A stretch of 64,000 nucleotides of DNA, from positions 20,481-84,480 of the forward strand of contig NZ_JAPUVQ010000110.1 in the NCBI RefSeq assembly GCF_029255145.1, given 5' to 3'. The notes under the pieces were generated by a model. The model was not told the origin of the DNA and did not search any database. It saw only the letters and a program-made list of their open reading frames with translations. This stretch comes from Accumulibacter sp003538495. GTDB taxonomy: Bacteria > Pseudomonadota > Gammaproteobacteria > Burkholderiales > Rhodocyclaceae. How positions within the stretch are numbered: the first letter of the stretch is position 1; every line of letters begins with the position of its first letter. This document shows, piece after piece, positions 8,430 to 15,985 of this stretch. A program made the position numbers and the translations under genes.

Positions 8430-8767
8430 CCCGGATCGTCGTTCTGCCGCACCTCGAACTCTGCCCCGACGGTGCCGTCTTCGACGCCAGACCGGGCGAA
8501 TCGCTGTGCCAGAACCTGCTCGAGAACGGCATCGCCATCGAGCATGCCTGCGAGATGTCGTGCGCCTGCACCACTTGCCATGTCGTCGTCCGTGAAGGCT
8601 TCGGCGCGCTGGAACCATCCGACGAACTCGAGGACGACCTGCTCGACAAGGCCTGGGGTCTGGAGCCGAATTCGCGCCTGTCGTGCCAGGCGATGGTCAA
8701 CCAGACACCGTTGACCATCGAGATCCCGCGCTACTCGATCAACATGACCAAGGAGGGCAAGCGATGA
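8426..8767 (+). CDS. fdx: ISC-type [2Fe-2S] ferredoxin
   Basis: Adrenodoxin-like ferredoxin supplying electrons for cluster assembly on IscU. The 113-residue protein has the ligand pattern CEMSCACTTC (Cys42, Cys48, Cys51) and a fourth ligand in RLSCQAM (Cys87). The start ATG overlaps the hscA stop by four bases, and the stop overlaps the iscX start by four bases. Length and motif match Fdx of isc operons. Confidence 0.96.
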   Translation: MTRIVVLPHLELCPDGAVFDARPGESLCQNLLENGIAIEHACEMSCACTTCHVVVREGFGALEPSDELEDDLLDKAWGLEPNSRLSCQAMVNQTPLTIEIPRYSINMTKEGKR

Positions 8768-8958
8768 AATGGACCGACATCAACGAGCTCGCGGTCGAAC
8801 TCGCCGAAGCGCATCCGGAAGTCGACCCGCTGAAGATCAATTTCGTAGACCTGATGAACTGGATATTGGCCTTGCCGGGATTTGACGACGACCAGCGGCA
8901 CTGCGGCGAAAAGATTCTCGAGGCGGTCCAGCAAGCCTGGATCGATGAACTGGCATGA
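8764..8958 (+). CDS. iscX: Fe-S assembly protein IscX
   Basis: Small acidic protein that binds IscS and modulates cluster assembly, possibly as an iron-dependent regulator. The 64-residue product starts MKWTDINELAVELAEAHPEV and has the family's DPLKINFVDL and WILALPGFDDD segments. It overlaps fdx upstream (ATGA) and the DUF2237 gene downstream (ATGA), so the three genes are tightly coupled. Confidence 0.95.
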   Translation: MKWTDINELAVELAEAHPEVDPLKINFVDLMNWILALPGFDDDQRHCGEKILEAVQQAWIDELA

Positions 8959-9344
8959 AGCCGGACGATTCGGGCGGTCGGCAGCGCAATGTCCTGGGTG
9001 GCTTGCTCGGCTCGTGCAGCGAGAAGCCAATGACCGGTTTCTTTCGCGACGGCTGTTGCAACACCAGTGAAGAGGATTTCGGCAGCCATACGGTCTGCAT
9101 CCTGACCACCGCCGAGTTTCTCGAGTTCTCGCGGGCGCGCGGCAACGACCTGACGACGCCGCGGCCGGAGTTCGGATTTTCCGGACTGCAGCCCGGCGAC
9201 CGCTGGTGCCTTTGCGCCGCACGCTGGCGCGAAGCCCTGCTTGCCGGCAAGGCGCCGCGGGTCGTCCTCAACGCCACCAACGAAGCTGCACTGCTGATTG
9301 TCAGCCTCGACGATCTCAAGCGTCATGCCATCGACCTGAATTGA
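8955..9344 (+). CDS. DUF2237 family protein
   Basis: A 129-residue protein of a conserved family without an assigned function. Diagnostic segments are NVLGGLLGSCSEKPMTGFFR, DGCCNTSEEDFGSHTVC, the FLEFSRARGNDLTTPRPEF stretch and GDRWCLCAARW. Seven or so cysteines, several conserved in the family (the CCNT and CLCA pairs), make metal or redox chemistry possible, but this is only inference. It overlaps iscX by four bases and is the last gene of the isc operon, so co-expression with Fe-S assembly is likely. It is followed at 9399 by a convergent gene. Confidence 0.85.
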   Translation: MKPDDSGGRQRNVLGGLLGSCSEKPMTGFFRDGCCNTSEEDFGSHTVCILTTAEFLEFSRARGNDLTTPRPEFGFSGLQPGDRWCLCAARWREALLAGKAPRVVLNATNEAALLIVSLDDLKRHAIDLN

Positions 9345-9398
9345 CCTGCCGCAGCTGCCGGCCTCGCGGCCGGTTGGCGATGATTTGCTCGCCAGCGC

Positions 9399-9887
9399 TC
9401 AGTGTTGCATCCTAATGGCGGGCGCAGTGCCGGAGTCGGCGTCGATGACCGTCTGCGGTTTTCGGACCGGTGCGTCGATCCTGCTGCTGTCGCCGTCGTC
9501 GAAGCTCAGGGTCAGCGGGACCGTGTCGCCTTCCTGCAGGGATTGCCGCAGGTCGATCAGCATCACGTGGTAGCTGCCGGGCTTGAGCTCGGTCTGCGCC
9601 CTCGCCTTCAGTTCGATCTCGGTCACCTGCCGCATGCGCATGACCCCGTGGTCGTTGCTGTGGCTGTGCAGTTCGACCGACCGCGCCACCGGGCTTTCGG
9701 CCTTGACCAGCTTGCGGTCGCTGTTGCCGGTGTTGCTGATGGTCATGAAGGCCGCCGTGTTGGCGGTGCCGGGTGGGCTCATGCGCACGTACGGGGCAAC
9801 GACCGTGAGGTCGCTGGGCGCTGCGCGGGTGGACAGCGGCTGCGCCAGTGCAGCGGCGAGCGCAATCAGGGTCGGATGAAGACGCAT
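9399..9887 (-). CDS. Periplasmic copper chaperone PCu(A)C
   Basis: Binds Cu(I) in the periplasm and delivers it to CuA-type sites. The 162-residue product has a signal peptide (MRLHPTLIALAAALAQPL... with cleavage near TRA-AP), and a cupredoxin-like domain with the metal-binding pattern spread over YVRMSPPG, ELHSHSNDHGVMRM and GSYHVMLIDL. A histidine/methionine tail (RMQH) ends the protein. An AGGAG site lies upstream of the ATG at 9887. The longer upstream reading in this frame belongs to the neighbouring pseudogene region, not to this gene. It is the last gene of a minus-strand copper group divergent from nosZ, which fits delivery of copper to nitrous-oxide reductase or an oxidase. Confidence 0.9.
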   Translation of the reverse strand: MRLHPTLIALAAALAQPLSTRAAPSDLTVVAPYVRMSPPGTANTAAFMTISNTGNSDRKLVKAESPVARSVELHSHSNDHGVMRMRQVTEIELKARAQTELKPGSYHVMLIDLRQSLQEGDTVPLTLSFDDGDSSRIDAPVRKPQTVIDADSGTAPAIRMQH

Positions 9888-9924
9888 GGTTGTGAACTGC
9901 TCCTTTCGTTCGGGAAGAGGCTGA

Positions 9925-10456
9925 GGCGTTGAAGCCGGTAAAGCGGTGGTGGCATCGCCTTGCGCTTCACCTTTGGGCCGGCGAGGCCAGCTACTGCCGA
10001 AGTGCCGTCGATGCTTTCGTGCCCGTTGGCGTTCGCTTGCTGGTGTCGATAGCTGGCGCCGTACTGCCCGGTGACGGCGGCGGTCTGCGCCGCGCTGCCG
10101 CTCCGGCCGATGGTCGCGCCGGGTCGAAAAACGCTCCTCGTCTCGCAGGGGCACAACCGTGTCACGCTCGCGGCCGGCCGAGGTGAAGATTCCCCGCGCG
10201 CGCTCACGCTCGCGAGGTTGGGGGGACATCCGGGCATGAAGTGTATCCGAAGTAGATCAAGAGCACTTTTCCAGGGTAGGCGGCCGGCGCTACCGGCCCT
10301 TCCGGCCTCGCCAGCTTGAAGTCTCGTCCGGCTGAGCCCGCCACTGGCGGAAGCTGGAGGTCTTTGCGGCATGAAGCCCGCTAGCGTTGGCGGCAGCGGG
10401 CTCCAGAAAGCGGCGACGAAGATCCGGGCGGCGCGCCGGGGACGACCGCCCGGCAC
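9925..10456 (-). pseudogene. Decayed SCO1/SenC-family copper chaperone
   Basis: No open frame covers this region, but two frames together give a SCO protein. In one minus frame, about 10355 to 10225 reads DFKLARPEGPVAPAAYPGKV and LLIYFGYTSCPDV, the strand and first cysteine of the SCO CxxxCP motif, then soon hits a stop. The next frame continues at 10228 with CPPNLASVSA and later YGASYRHQQ and GHESIDGTSAVAGLAGPK, which matches the SCO C-terminal VDHTSAVYLLGP region. A small deletion falls inside CPDVCP, so the second metal cysteine is lost, and the essential His of DH reads DG. A possible membrane anchor (RRAARIFVAAF) is encoded up to 10456. It lies between the YtkA-like and PCu(A)C genes on the same strand. 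Sequencing error alone would not explain the substituted residues. Confidence 0.75.
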
Positions 10457-10496
10457 ATCAACAGCAGGTGCGTTTTCGTTGCTCGTGCCGCCGGCT

Positions 10497-10958
10497 CTAG
10501 TGGCCGCTGAGGAAGCGGAATGGCACGGCTACCAGCGACTGGCCGGTATCGACCAGGACTGTGGCATCCCATTCCATGGTCCCGGTGATGCATACCGGCA
10601 GGCTGGCCTGGCCGGTGAATCGGCCGCCTAGCTGCTTCTCGAGCAGTGGTCGGTTGTAGCCCATCTTCATGTCTGTGCCAGCGAAATCCACTTCGACCTT
10701 GCGCACTTCGCTACCCTTGAAGGACGCTTGCAGGTGCAGTGGCTGGAGGGCGGGGATGGGCCGGGGCTCGATCGAGAATTCGAGCTGGGATCCGTCGGGT
10801 AGCGTCGCCACGCAGCGCTGCTGGTCGAGCTTGCAGTTCGACAGCGGCAGGGTGATATCCGTTTTCGGACCGAATGGCGGCGCCAGCTTGTAGCCGACGA
10901 CTCCGAGGACGGCGAGCGCTAGCAGGATGGCGGCGTCAAGCAGCAGGTTCTTGGTCAT
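10497..10958 (-). CDS. Membrane-anchored YtkA/FixH-like protein, copper group
   Basis: Product of 153 residues with one N-terminal membrane segment (LLLDAAILLALAVLGVVGY) and a periplasmic domain of about 120 residues. The domain contains DFAGTDMKMGYNRPLLEK, then GRFTGQASLPVCITGTMEW, a pattern resembling YtkA/FixH-type beta-sandwich domains, where a Met-rich MxMG loop may bind copper. Two cysteines occur near the start of the domain (NCKLDQQRC). The start at 10958 has only a weak ribosome site. It heads the minus-strand group with the broken SCO gene and PCu(A)C and diverges from nosZ. Family assignment is by pattern and position; function is not proven. Confidence 0.6.
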   Translation of the reverse strand: MTKNLLLDAAILLALAVLGVVGYKLAPPFGPKTDITLPLSNCKLDQQRCVATLPDGSQLEFSIEPRPIPALQPLHLQASFKGSEVRKVEVDFAGTDMKMGYNRPLLEKQLGGRFTGQASLPVCITGTMEWDATVLVDTGQSLVAVPFRFLSGH

Positions 10959-11112
10959 CCAGCGGGCGTCTGGTCGGTTGGCGGTTGAGTCTTGGTATCG
11001 TCGGCGTGGATCCTTTCCCGGACGTTTCCTGGCGATCGGAGGACCGGGAGCAGCACGTTCCGGAGGCGAATCGGCGTGGCTGCACCGGCGGATGGGGGCA
11101 GCTTGGCGAAAC

Positions 11113-11154
11113 TTGATGCACCTCAAATTATCGCGCACCGCTTGTCTCCACAAT
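11113..11154 (+). promoter_or_regulatory. FNR/DNR-type promoter of nosZ
   Basis: TTGATgcacCTCAA at 11113-11126 matches the FNR/DNR palindrome TTGAT-N4-ATCAA at 9 of 10 positions. A CACAAT -10-like hexamer at 11149-11154 is placed so that the box centre lies about 41.5 bp before the predicted start, the class II activator geometry. It is 116 bp upstream of the nosZ ATG. It predicts anaerobic or nitric-oxide-responsive control. Confidence 0.65.
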
Positions 11155-11241
11155 GTGCGGCATATTGCCGCAGTCGCGTCACCGGGCGCGGCAATCGAAA
11201 ATGGTGCGGGTGGCCGCCGATTGATCAAAGGGAGAGCAAAA

Positions 11242-13539
11242 ATGAAATTCCGAACGAAGCAAGCCGCGTCGATGCTGCTCGCAGCAGGATTCGGCTTCGC
11301 AGCGGTCGGCAGTGCCTACGCTGCCGAATCACTGCAGGACGTGATGAAGCGCCGGAACCTGTCGCAGCAGGATCTGCTGGCGGCGTCCAAGACCTACGTG
11401 CCGACCGGCAAGCGCGACGAGTTCGTTGCCTTTTCGTCCGGCGGACAGTCCGGGCAGGTCATTGTCTACGGCATCCCGTCGATGCGCATCCTCAAGTACA
11501 TCGGCGTGTTCACGCCGGAGCCCTGGCAGGGCTACGGTTTCGACGAAAGCTCGAAGGCGGTTCTCGCGCAAGGGAAGATCGACGGCAAGGACATCACTTG
11601 GGGCGATACCCACCATCCGGCGATGTCGGAGACTCAGGGCCAGTACGACGGGCAGTTCCTGTTCATCAACGACAAGGCCAACCCGCGCCTGGCGGTGATC
11701 GACCTGCGTGATTTCGAGACCAAGCAGATCGTGGTCAACCCGATCTACAAGTCGGAACACGGCGGCGCTTTCGTGACCCCGAATACCGAGTACGTGATCG
11801 AGGCCGCGCAGTACGCGGCGCCGCTCGAGAACAAGAAGTTCTATCCGCTCGAAGACTTCAACGAGAAATACCGTGGCGGCGTCACCTACTGGAAGTTCGA
11901 CCGCAAGGAAGGTCGGATCGACCCGAAGCAGTCGTTCTCGGTCGAACTGCCACCGTACAGCCAGGATCTGTCGGACGCCGGCAAGGGGCCATCAGACGGC
12001 TGGTCCTTCACCAACTCCTTCTGTAGCGAGCGTTACGTCGGCGGTATCGAGAAGGGCCGGCCGCCCTATGAAGCGGGTTGCTCGGCCAAGGATACCGATT
12101 ACATGCACGTGATCAACTGGAAAAAGGCGGCCGAGCTGGTCGCTGCCGGCAGGGCTAAGAAGATCAACGGTCACGACGTGCTGATGCTGGACACCTCGAT
12201 CAAGGAAGGGGTTGTCTTCCTGGTTCCGGAACCGAAGTCGCCGCACGGTGTTGATGTCACGCCGGACGGCAAGTTCATAACCGTTTCCGGCAAGCTCGAC
12301 ACGCACGTTTCGGTCTATTCGTTCGAGAAGATCCAGGCCGCGATCAAGGCCGGAAAGTTCGAATCGAAAGACCCCTACGGCCTGCCGGTGATCAACATGA
12401 AGGATGCGCTGCACACCCAGGTTCAACTGGGTCTCGGCCCGCTGCATACCCAGTACGACGCCAAACCTTGCGTGGCCTATACCTCGCTGTACGTCGATTC
12501 GCAAGTGGCCAAGTGGAACTACTGCGAAGGCAAGGTGCTCGACAAGATCAGTGTGCATTACAACATTGGTCACCTGATGACCATGGAGGGTGATTCCATG
12601 GATCCCAAGGGTCGTTACCTGGTGGCGCTCAACAAACTGGCCATCGACCGCTTTGTTCCGGTTGGTCCGCTGCATCCGCAGAACCACCAGTTGATCGACA
12701 TCAGCGACGACAAGATGCAACTGCTGTACGACATGCCGGTCCCGCTGGGCGAACCGCACTACGTGGTCGCCATCGAAGCGAGCAAACTGAAGCCGGGCGT
12801 TCGCTACAAGGTCGGTACCGACAGCCGGACCGACAAGAAGCATCCGGGTGCGGTTCGCGCCGGTGAAGAAAACACGGTCAAGAAGGGTAACAAGATCGAG
12901 GTTTTCGGTACTCTGATCCGCTCGCACATCACGCCGGAAACGATCGAGGCCGAGGTTGGTGACGAGATCACCATCAACCTGACCAACCTCGAGCGGGCAC
13001 AGGACGAGACTCACGGCTTCGCGGTGTCGACCTACAACGTGCACGCTTCGATCGAACCGGGCAAGACCGTTCAGGTCAAGTTCAAGGCTGACAAGGAAGG
13101 CGTCTATCCGTACTACTGCACCGAGTTCTGCTCGGCGCTGCACCTGGAAATGCAGGGTTACCTGCTGGTCAAGCCGAAAGGCTGGAAAGCGACCAAGACC
13201 TCCACCGCGGCTGGCACCAACTACACCGAAGCGGACTACAAGGCGCAGTTGAAGAAGGTCGTCGACACGCAGGCGGTGATCGACTCGGTGGTTGGCTACA
13301 TCACTAGCGTGAACTACAAGGACTTCCCGGATGTGGTCAATATGATGGACGACGCTGTCGATCAGTTGGGCAAGATCAAGGATGCCAAGGCCAAGGCTGA
13401 CGAAGCTGCCGGCAAGAAGGACTGGAACAACGCAGCGCTGTGGACCGAGCAGATCTGGCAGTATCAGGTCAAGGCTGCGGACCTCGGCCTGCGTGCCAAG
13501 ACCTATCTCGAGCAGAATGGTGCCAAGAAGGCCAAGTAA
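11242..13539 (+). CDS. nosZ: Nitrous-oxide reductase NosZ, clade II
   Basis: Periplasmic multicopper enzyme reducing N2O to N2. The 765-residue product has a Sec-type signal (MKFRTKQAASMLLAAGFGFA, cleavage near AYA-AE) with no twin-arginine motif, a hallmark of clade II. The seven-bladed propeller contains CuZ ligand segments DTHHPAMSETQG and SPHGVDVTPDG. The cupredoxin domain carries the CuA motif CTEFCSALHLEM (Cys626, Cys630, His634, Met637). About 115 further residues follow the CuA domain; they are helical and charged, have no CXXCH and are unusual. Upstream in-frame codons from 10927 are not part of the gene, since the signal peptide starts at 11242 after a GGGAGAG site. It opens the nos cluster and is preceded by an FNR-type box. 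Confidence 0.97.
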   Translation: MKFRTKQAASMLLAAGFGFAAVGSAYAAESLQDVMKRRNLSQQDLLAASKTYVPTGKRDEFVAFSSGGQSGQVIVYGIPSMRILKYIGVFTPEPWQGYGFDESSKAVLAQGKIDGKDITWGDTHHPAMSETQGQYDGQFLFINDKANPRLAVIDLRDFETKQIVVNPIYKSEHGGAFVTPNTEYVIEAAQYAAPLENKKFYPLEDFNEKYRGGVTYWKFDRKEGRIDPKQSFSVELPPYSQDLSDAGKGPSDGWSFTNSFCSERYVGGIEKGRPPYEAGCSAKDTDYMHVINWKKAAELVAAGRAKKINGHDVLMLDTSIKEGVVFLVPEPKSPHGVDVTPDGKFITVSGKLDTHVSVYSFEKIQAAIKAGKFESKDPYGLPVINMKDALHTQVQLGLGPLHTQYDAKPCVAYTSLYVDSQVAKWNYCEGKVLDKISVHYNIGHLMTMEGDSMDPKGRYLVALNKLAIDRFVPVGPLHPQNHQLIDISDDKMQLLYDMPVPLGEPHYVVAIEASKLKPGVRYKVGTDSRTDKKHPGAVRAGEENTVKKGNKIEVFGTLIRSHITPETIEAEVGDEITINLTNLERAQDETHGFAVSTYNVHASIEPGKTVQVKFKADKEGVYPYYCTEFCSALHLEMQGYLLVKPKGWKATKTSTAAGTNYTEADYKAQLKKVVDTQAVIDSVVGYITSVNYKDFPDVVNMMDDAVDQLGKIKDAKAKADEAAGKKDWNNAALWTEQIWQYQVKAADLGLRAKTYLEQNGAKKAK

Positions 13540-13569
13540 ACCGTCTTGATCTGACGCAAGGCAACTCAG

Positions 13570-13603
13570 CGGGGAGCGGAGTTTATCTGTTCCCCGTTTT
13601 CTT
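13570..13603 (+). terminator. Intrinsic terminator after nosZ
   Basis: CGGGGA (13570-13575) pairs with TCCCCG (13591-13596) across a 15-nt loop, directly followed by TTTTCTT. It lies 30 bp after the nosZ stop and would limit read-through into the cytochrome genes. Confidence 0.6.
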
Positions 13604-13620
13604 ATGAAGAGGAAATGACC

Positions 13621-13932
13621 ATGAACAAGCTGATGGCTCTTGTCGCATTATCGACGCTGGCGGTGTCGCCAGCGCTGGCCGCTGACGGCGCGAAGCTGTA
13701 TACGGAAAAGACCTGCAGCGCCTGCCACGGTCCGGCGGGTGACAAGCCGCTGATGCCCGATTACCCGAAGATCGCCGGGCAGAATGCCAAGTACCTCGAA
13801 AGGCAGATGCTCGACATCAAGAGCGGTGCTCGTGCCAACGGCAACTCGGCGGCGATGAAAGGAGTGATGCCGCTGGTCAGCGACACGGAGATCACCGCGA
13901 TCGCCGAGTATCTTTCGAAACTCAAGCCTTGA
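13621..13932 (+). CDS. Periplasmic c-type cytochrome (monoheme, c553-like)
   Basis: Small electron carrier of 103 residues with a signal peptide (MNKLMALVALSTLAVSPALA) and one heme-binding motif, CSACH, near residue 33. The axial methionine is probably in KGVMPLVSD, followed by the C-terminal helix TEITAIAEYLSKL. ATG 13621 has AGAGGA at good spacing; an in-frame ATG at 13615 lies on top of that site. Position between nosZ and the diheme cytochrome fits the NosC-type cytochromes of clade II clusters, which are proposed to feed electrons to NosZ. Confidence 0.88.
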   Translation: MNKLMALVALSTLAVSPALAADGAKLYTEKTCSACHGPAGDKPLMPDYPKIAGQNAKYLERQMLDIKSGARANGNSAAMKGVMPLVSDTEITAIAEYLSKLKP

Positions 13933-13977
13933 GCAGCGCTGCGGGCACGCCCGCCCGCTGGCTGGCCCGCACCGGCC

Positions 13978-14019
13978 TTGATAATTATCAACGCCAAACA
14001 CCCGGTCGCTTGCTAGATT
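13978..14019 (+). promoter_or_regulatory. FNR/DNR-type promoter of the diheme cytochrome gene
   Basis: TTGATAATTATCAA at 13978-13991 is a perfect FNR/DNR palindrome. A TAGATT -10-like hexamer at 14014-14019 puts the box centre about 41.5 bp before the predicted start near 14026, 30 bp ahead of the ATG at 14056. This is the best regulatory site in the window. Confidence 0.8.
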
Positions 14020-14055
14020 GGCGGGTGTGGAGTCTCAAACATTAGGGAGTTAGCA

Positions 14056-14790
14056 ATGAAGAAATTGATTCTGGCCGTTTCGCTGGCAATGATCGCCGTC
14101 GGCGCAGCGCATGCTGGCCCGCCGGCGCCCAAGGCGCAGGGTATCGAGAGCAAGGAATACAAGTGGAACGCGCAGGAGGGCGAAAAGCTCGAGGCGCTGA
14201 AACTCAAGGGTGACAAGACGCGCGGCGAGGAAGGTTACGAAGTGTGCGGAGCCTGTCATCTGCCGTCCGGCGCAGGCCGCCCCGACGGGACCTTCCCGCA
14301 ACTCGCCGGCCAGCACACCACGGTGCTGATCAAGCAGATGGCCGACATCCGTTCCGGGCTGCGCGACAACCCGACCATGTACCCGTTTGCCGCGACCCTG
14401 GTTGACCCGCAGGAACTGGCAGACGTGGCGGTTTACATCGAGTCGCTGTGTATTCCCGTCGACCACGGCAAGTACGAAGGCGCCGACGTCGAGAAGCAAC
14501 TGGCGACCGGCAAGGAACTCTACGAGAAAGAATGCAAGGACTGCCACGGGTCGAATGGTCAAGGGGTCAAGGACAAGTTCTATCCGGTGATCGCTGGTCA
14601 GCACTACAAGTACCTGTTGCGCCAGATGACCGAGATTCGCGACGGTCATCGTCGCAATGCCAATCCGGACATGGTCAAGATCATCAAGAAGTACAACAAC
14701 GAGCAGCTGGTGGCCATTTCAGCTTACCAGTCGAGCCTGGTGATGCCGGGCAATATGTGCAAAGCGAAGGCGGCGGCCAAGAAGAAGTAG
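14056..14790 (+). CDS. Periplasmic diheme c-type cytochrome (NosC-like)
   Basis: A 244-residue protein with signal peptide (MKKLILAVSLAMIAVGAAHA) and two cytochrome c class I domains. The heme motifs are CGACH (near residue 73) and CKDCH (near residue 159). Each domain has a conserved FPQLAGQHTTVLIKQM or YPVIAGQHYKYLLRQM helix, typical of the c4/c553 tandem type. Lysine-rich C-terminus (CKAKAAAKKK). Its placement between nosZ and nosB and its own FNR box suggest it carries electrons to NosZ during N2O respiration. The natural donor is not established from sequence. Confidence 0.9.
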   Translation: MKKLILAVSLAMIAVGAAHAGPPAPKAQGIESKEYKWNAQEGEKLEALKLKGDKTRGEEGYEVCGACHLPSGAGRPDGTFPQLAGQHTTVLIKQMADIRSGLRDNPTMYPFAATLVDPQELADVAVYIESLCIPVDHGKYEGADVEKQLATGKELYEKECKDCHGSNGQGVKDKFYPVIAGQHYKYLLRQMTEIRDGHRRNANPDMVKIIKKYNNEQLVAISAYQSSLVMPGNMCKAKAAAKKK

Positions 14791-14844
14791 TCGGTTTGAG
14801 TGTGGTACGAGTCGCCAGACAACGGGCGCGTACCTGCCGCTGTT

Positions 14845-14876
14845 AAAGCCCGCCAGCAGCCTATGTGGCGGGCTTT
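14845..14876 (+). terminator. Intrinsic terminator after the diheme cytochrome
   Basis: A perfect 10-bp stem, AAAGCCCGCC (14845-14854) with GGCGGGCTTT (14867-14876), encloses a 12-nt loop; the T-run is short and lies partly in the stem. It separates the cytochrome gene from nosB. Confidence 0.7.
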
Positions 14877-14990
14877 AGTCCCCGGGAAATATTAGTAATG
14901 AATAATATGCTGCAGACCGTCGCGTGCCGGGGGCTGGCAGTAGCGAGGCCAGCAGGGACCTGGACCCGCGCTCTGAACGAGGATTGAAGA

Positions 14991-15980
14991 ATGCCCGCAG
15001 GACCAGCCAGCAAGCAGAATTTCATCGTCGCCGCGCTTACCGCGGTAGCCATGGCCTTGATGATCGCCGCTTTTTTTTCGCCGATCTGGTGGGTTTCGCT
15101 GACCGCGCCGAACTATCCACCAGATGCCTTCCCCGACGGGATCCGCATTCATTTCCACTTTAATGGCGTATTCAACGGCTGCAAGGCGGCCGGCAAGGGA
15201 ACGCGCATGGCCAGCGAGATCATCCAGAAGGATCTGTCCCACGACGACGAGCGCTATAACCCGATTACCGACAAGAACAAGGACGTCGATAAAGGCGCGC
15301 AGGGGCTCGATTGCGTGCACGAAATGAATACCATCAACCACTATGTCGGAATGTTTCCGATCGCCACCGGAGCGCCGGTGGAAAAGCCGCTGGCCAAGTT
15401 CTTCTTCGCCTTTTTCACGGTGATGCTCCTGGGTTTCCTGGTTCCGCGGCGGAAGACGCGGCTGCTGGTGCTTGGTGCCGGTTTTTCGCTGGTGGCCGGC
15501 TGGATTCTGGTCGATCAGTATCTGCTGGGCGGGCTGCAGGCGCACGTGGCGCACTATGTCAGCGAGACGGCGACCTTCTTCAACGAGCCCGAGAAGATCC
15601 GGGGCTGGGGTGAAAACGTCACGACCATCACGCATGTGGTGATCGCCGGGACGATCGTGGCGATGCTGGTCGTTCTCGCCGGCGTTGCCCGCATTCCCTC
15701 ATTCTCGTTGCTGCTGGCCCTGGTACCGGCGCTGTTGCCAGTCTTCTTCGTCATTACCTATGCCGGTTGGCTGTGGTTCTTTGGCCACAACATGCATCCC
15801 TGGGGTGCGTTCACGGTCAAGCCGTTCATGCCGACCGTCTTCGGCGAGGGCAAAGTGGCGCAGTTCTCGACCTACTCGTATCCCTACTGGGGTTATGCCC
15901 TGCTTCTGGGGGTGATGGTCTGCCTTTTGCTCGCCTTGCTGATCAGGCGCAAGCAGATGCGCGAGGGATCGGCGGAGTAA
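14991..15980 (+). CDS. nosB: NosB-like integral membrane protein
   Basis: A 329-residue membrane protein typical of clade II nos clusters, role unknown. The N-terminus has one membrane segment (IVAALTAVAMALMIAAFFSP), then a periplasmic region of about 100 residues with two cysteines (NGCKAAGK and GLDCVHEM) and acidic stretches. Further helices lie near 137-157, 160-180, 212-270 and 300-320, ending in a basic cytoplasmic tail RRKQMREG. The position after the cytochromes and before nosD matches the conserved gene order of clade II clusters. Name assigned by context and topology. Confidence 0.8.
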   Translation: MPAGPASKQNFIVAALTAVAMALMIAAFFSPIWWVSLTAPNYPPDAFPDGIRIHFHFNGVFNGCKAAGKGTRMASEIIQKDLSHDDERYNPITDKNKDVDKGAQGLDCVHEMNTINHYVGMFPIATGAPVEKPLAKFFFAFFTVMLLGFLVPRRKTRLLVLGAGFSLVAGWILVDQYLLGGLQAHVAHYVSETATFFNEPEKIRGWGENVTTITHVVIAGTIVAMLVVLAGVARIPSFSLLLALVPALLPVFFVITYAGWLWFFGHNMHPWGAFTVKPFMPTVFGEGKVAQFSTYSYPYWGYALLLGVMVCLLLALLIRRKQMREGSAE

Positions 15981-15985
15981 CCGCG

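Noticed and set aside
10379..10420. GC-rich hairpin near the broken SCO gene as a terminator
   Set aside because: No T-run follows on either strand and the stem lies in the remnant's coding sequence.
10927..11241. In-frame upstream extension of the nosZ reading frame
   Set aside because: The added 105 residues are low-complexity and unconserved, overlap the FNR-type promoter, and the Sec signal peptide starts at 11242.
13546..13559. Second FNR-like box (TTGATctgaCGCAA) after nosZ
   Set aside because: Only 8 of 10 positions match and the predicted start would fall inside the terminator.
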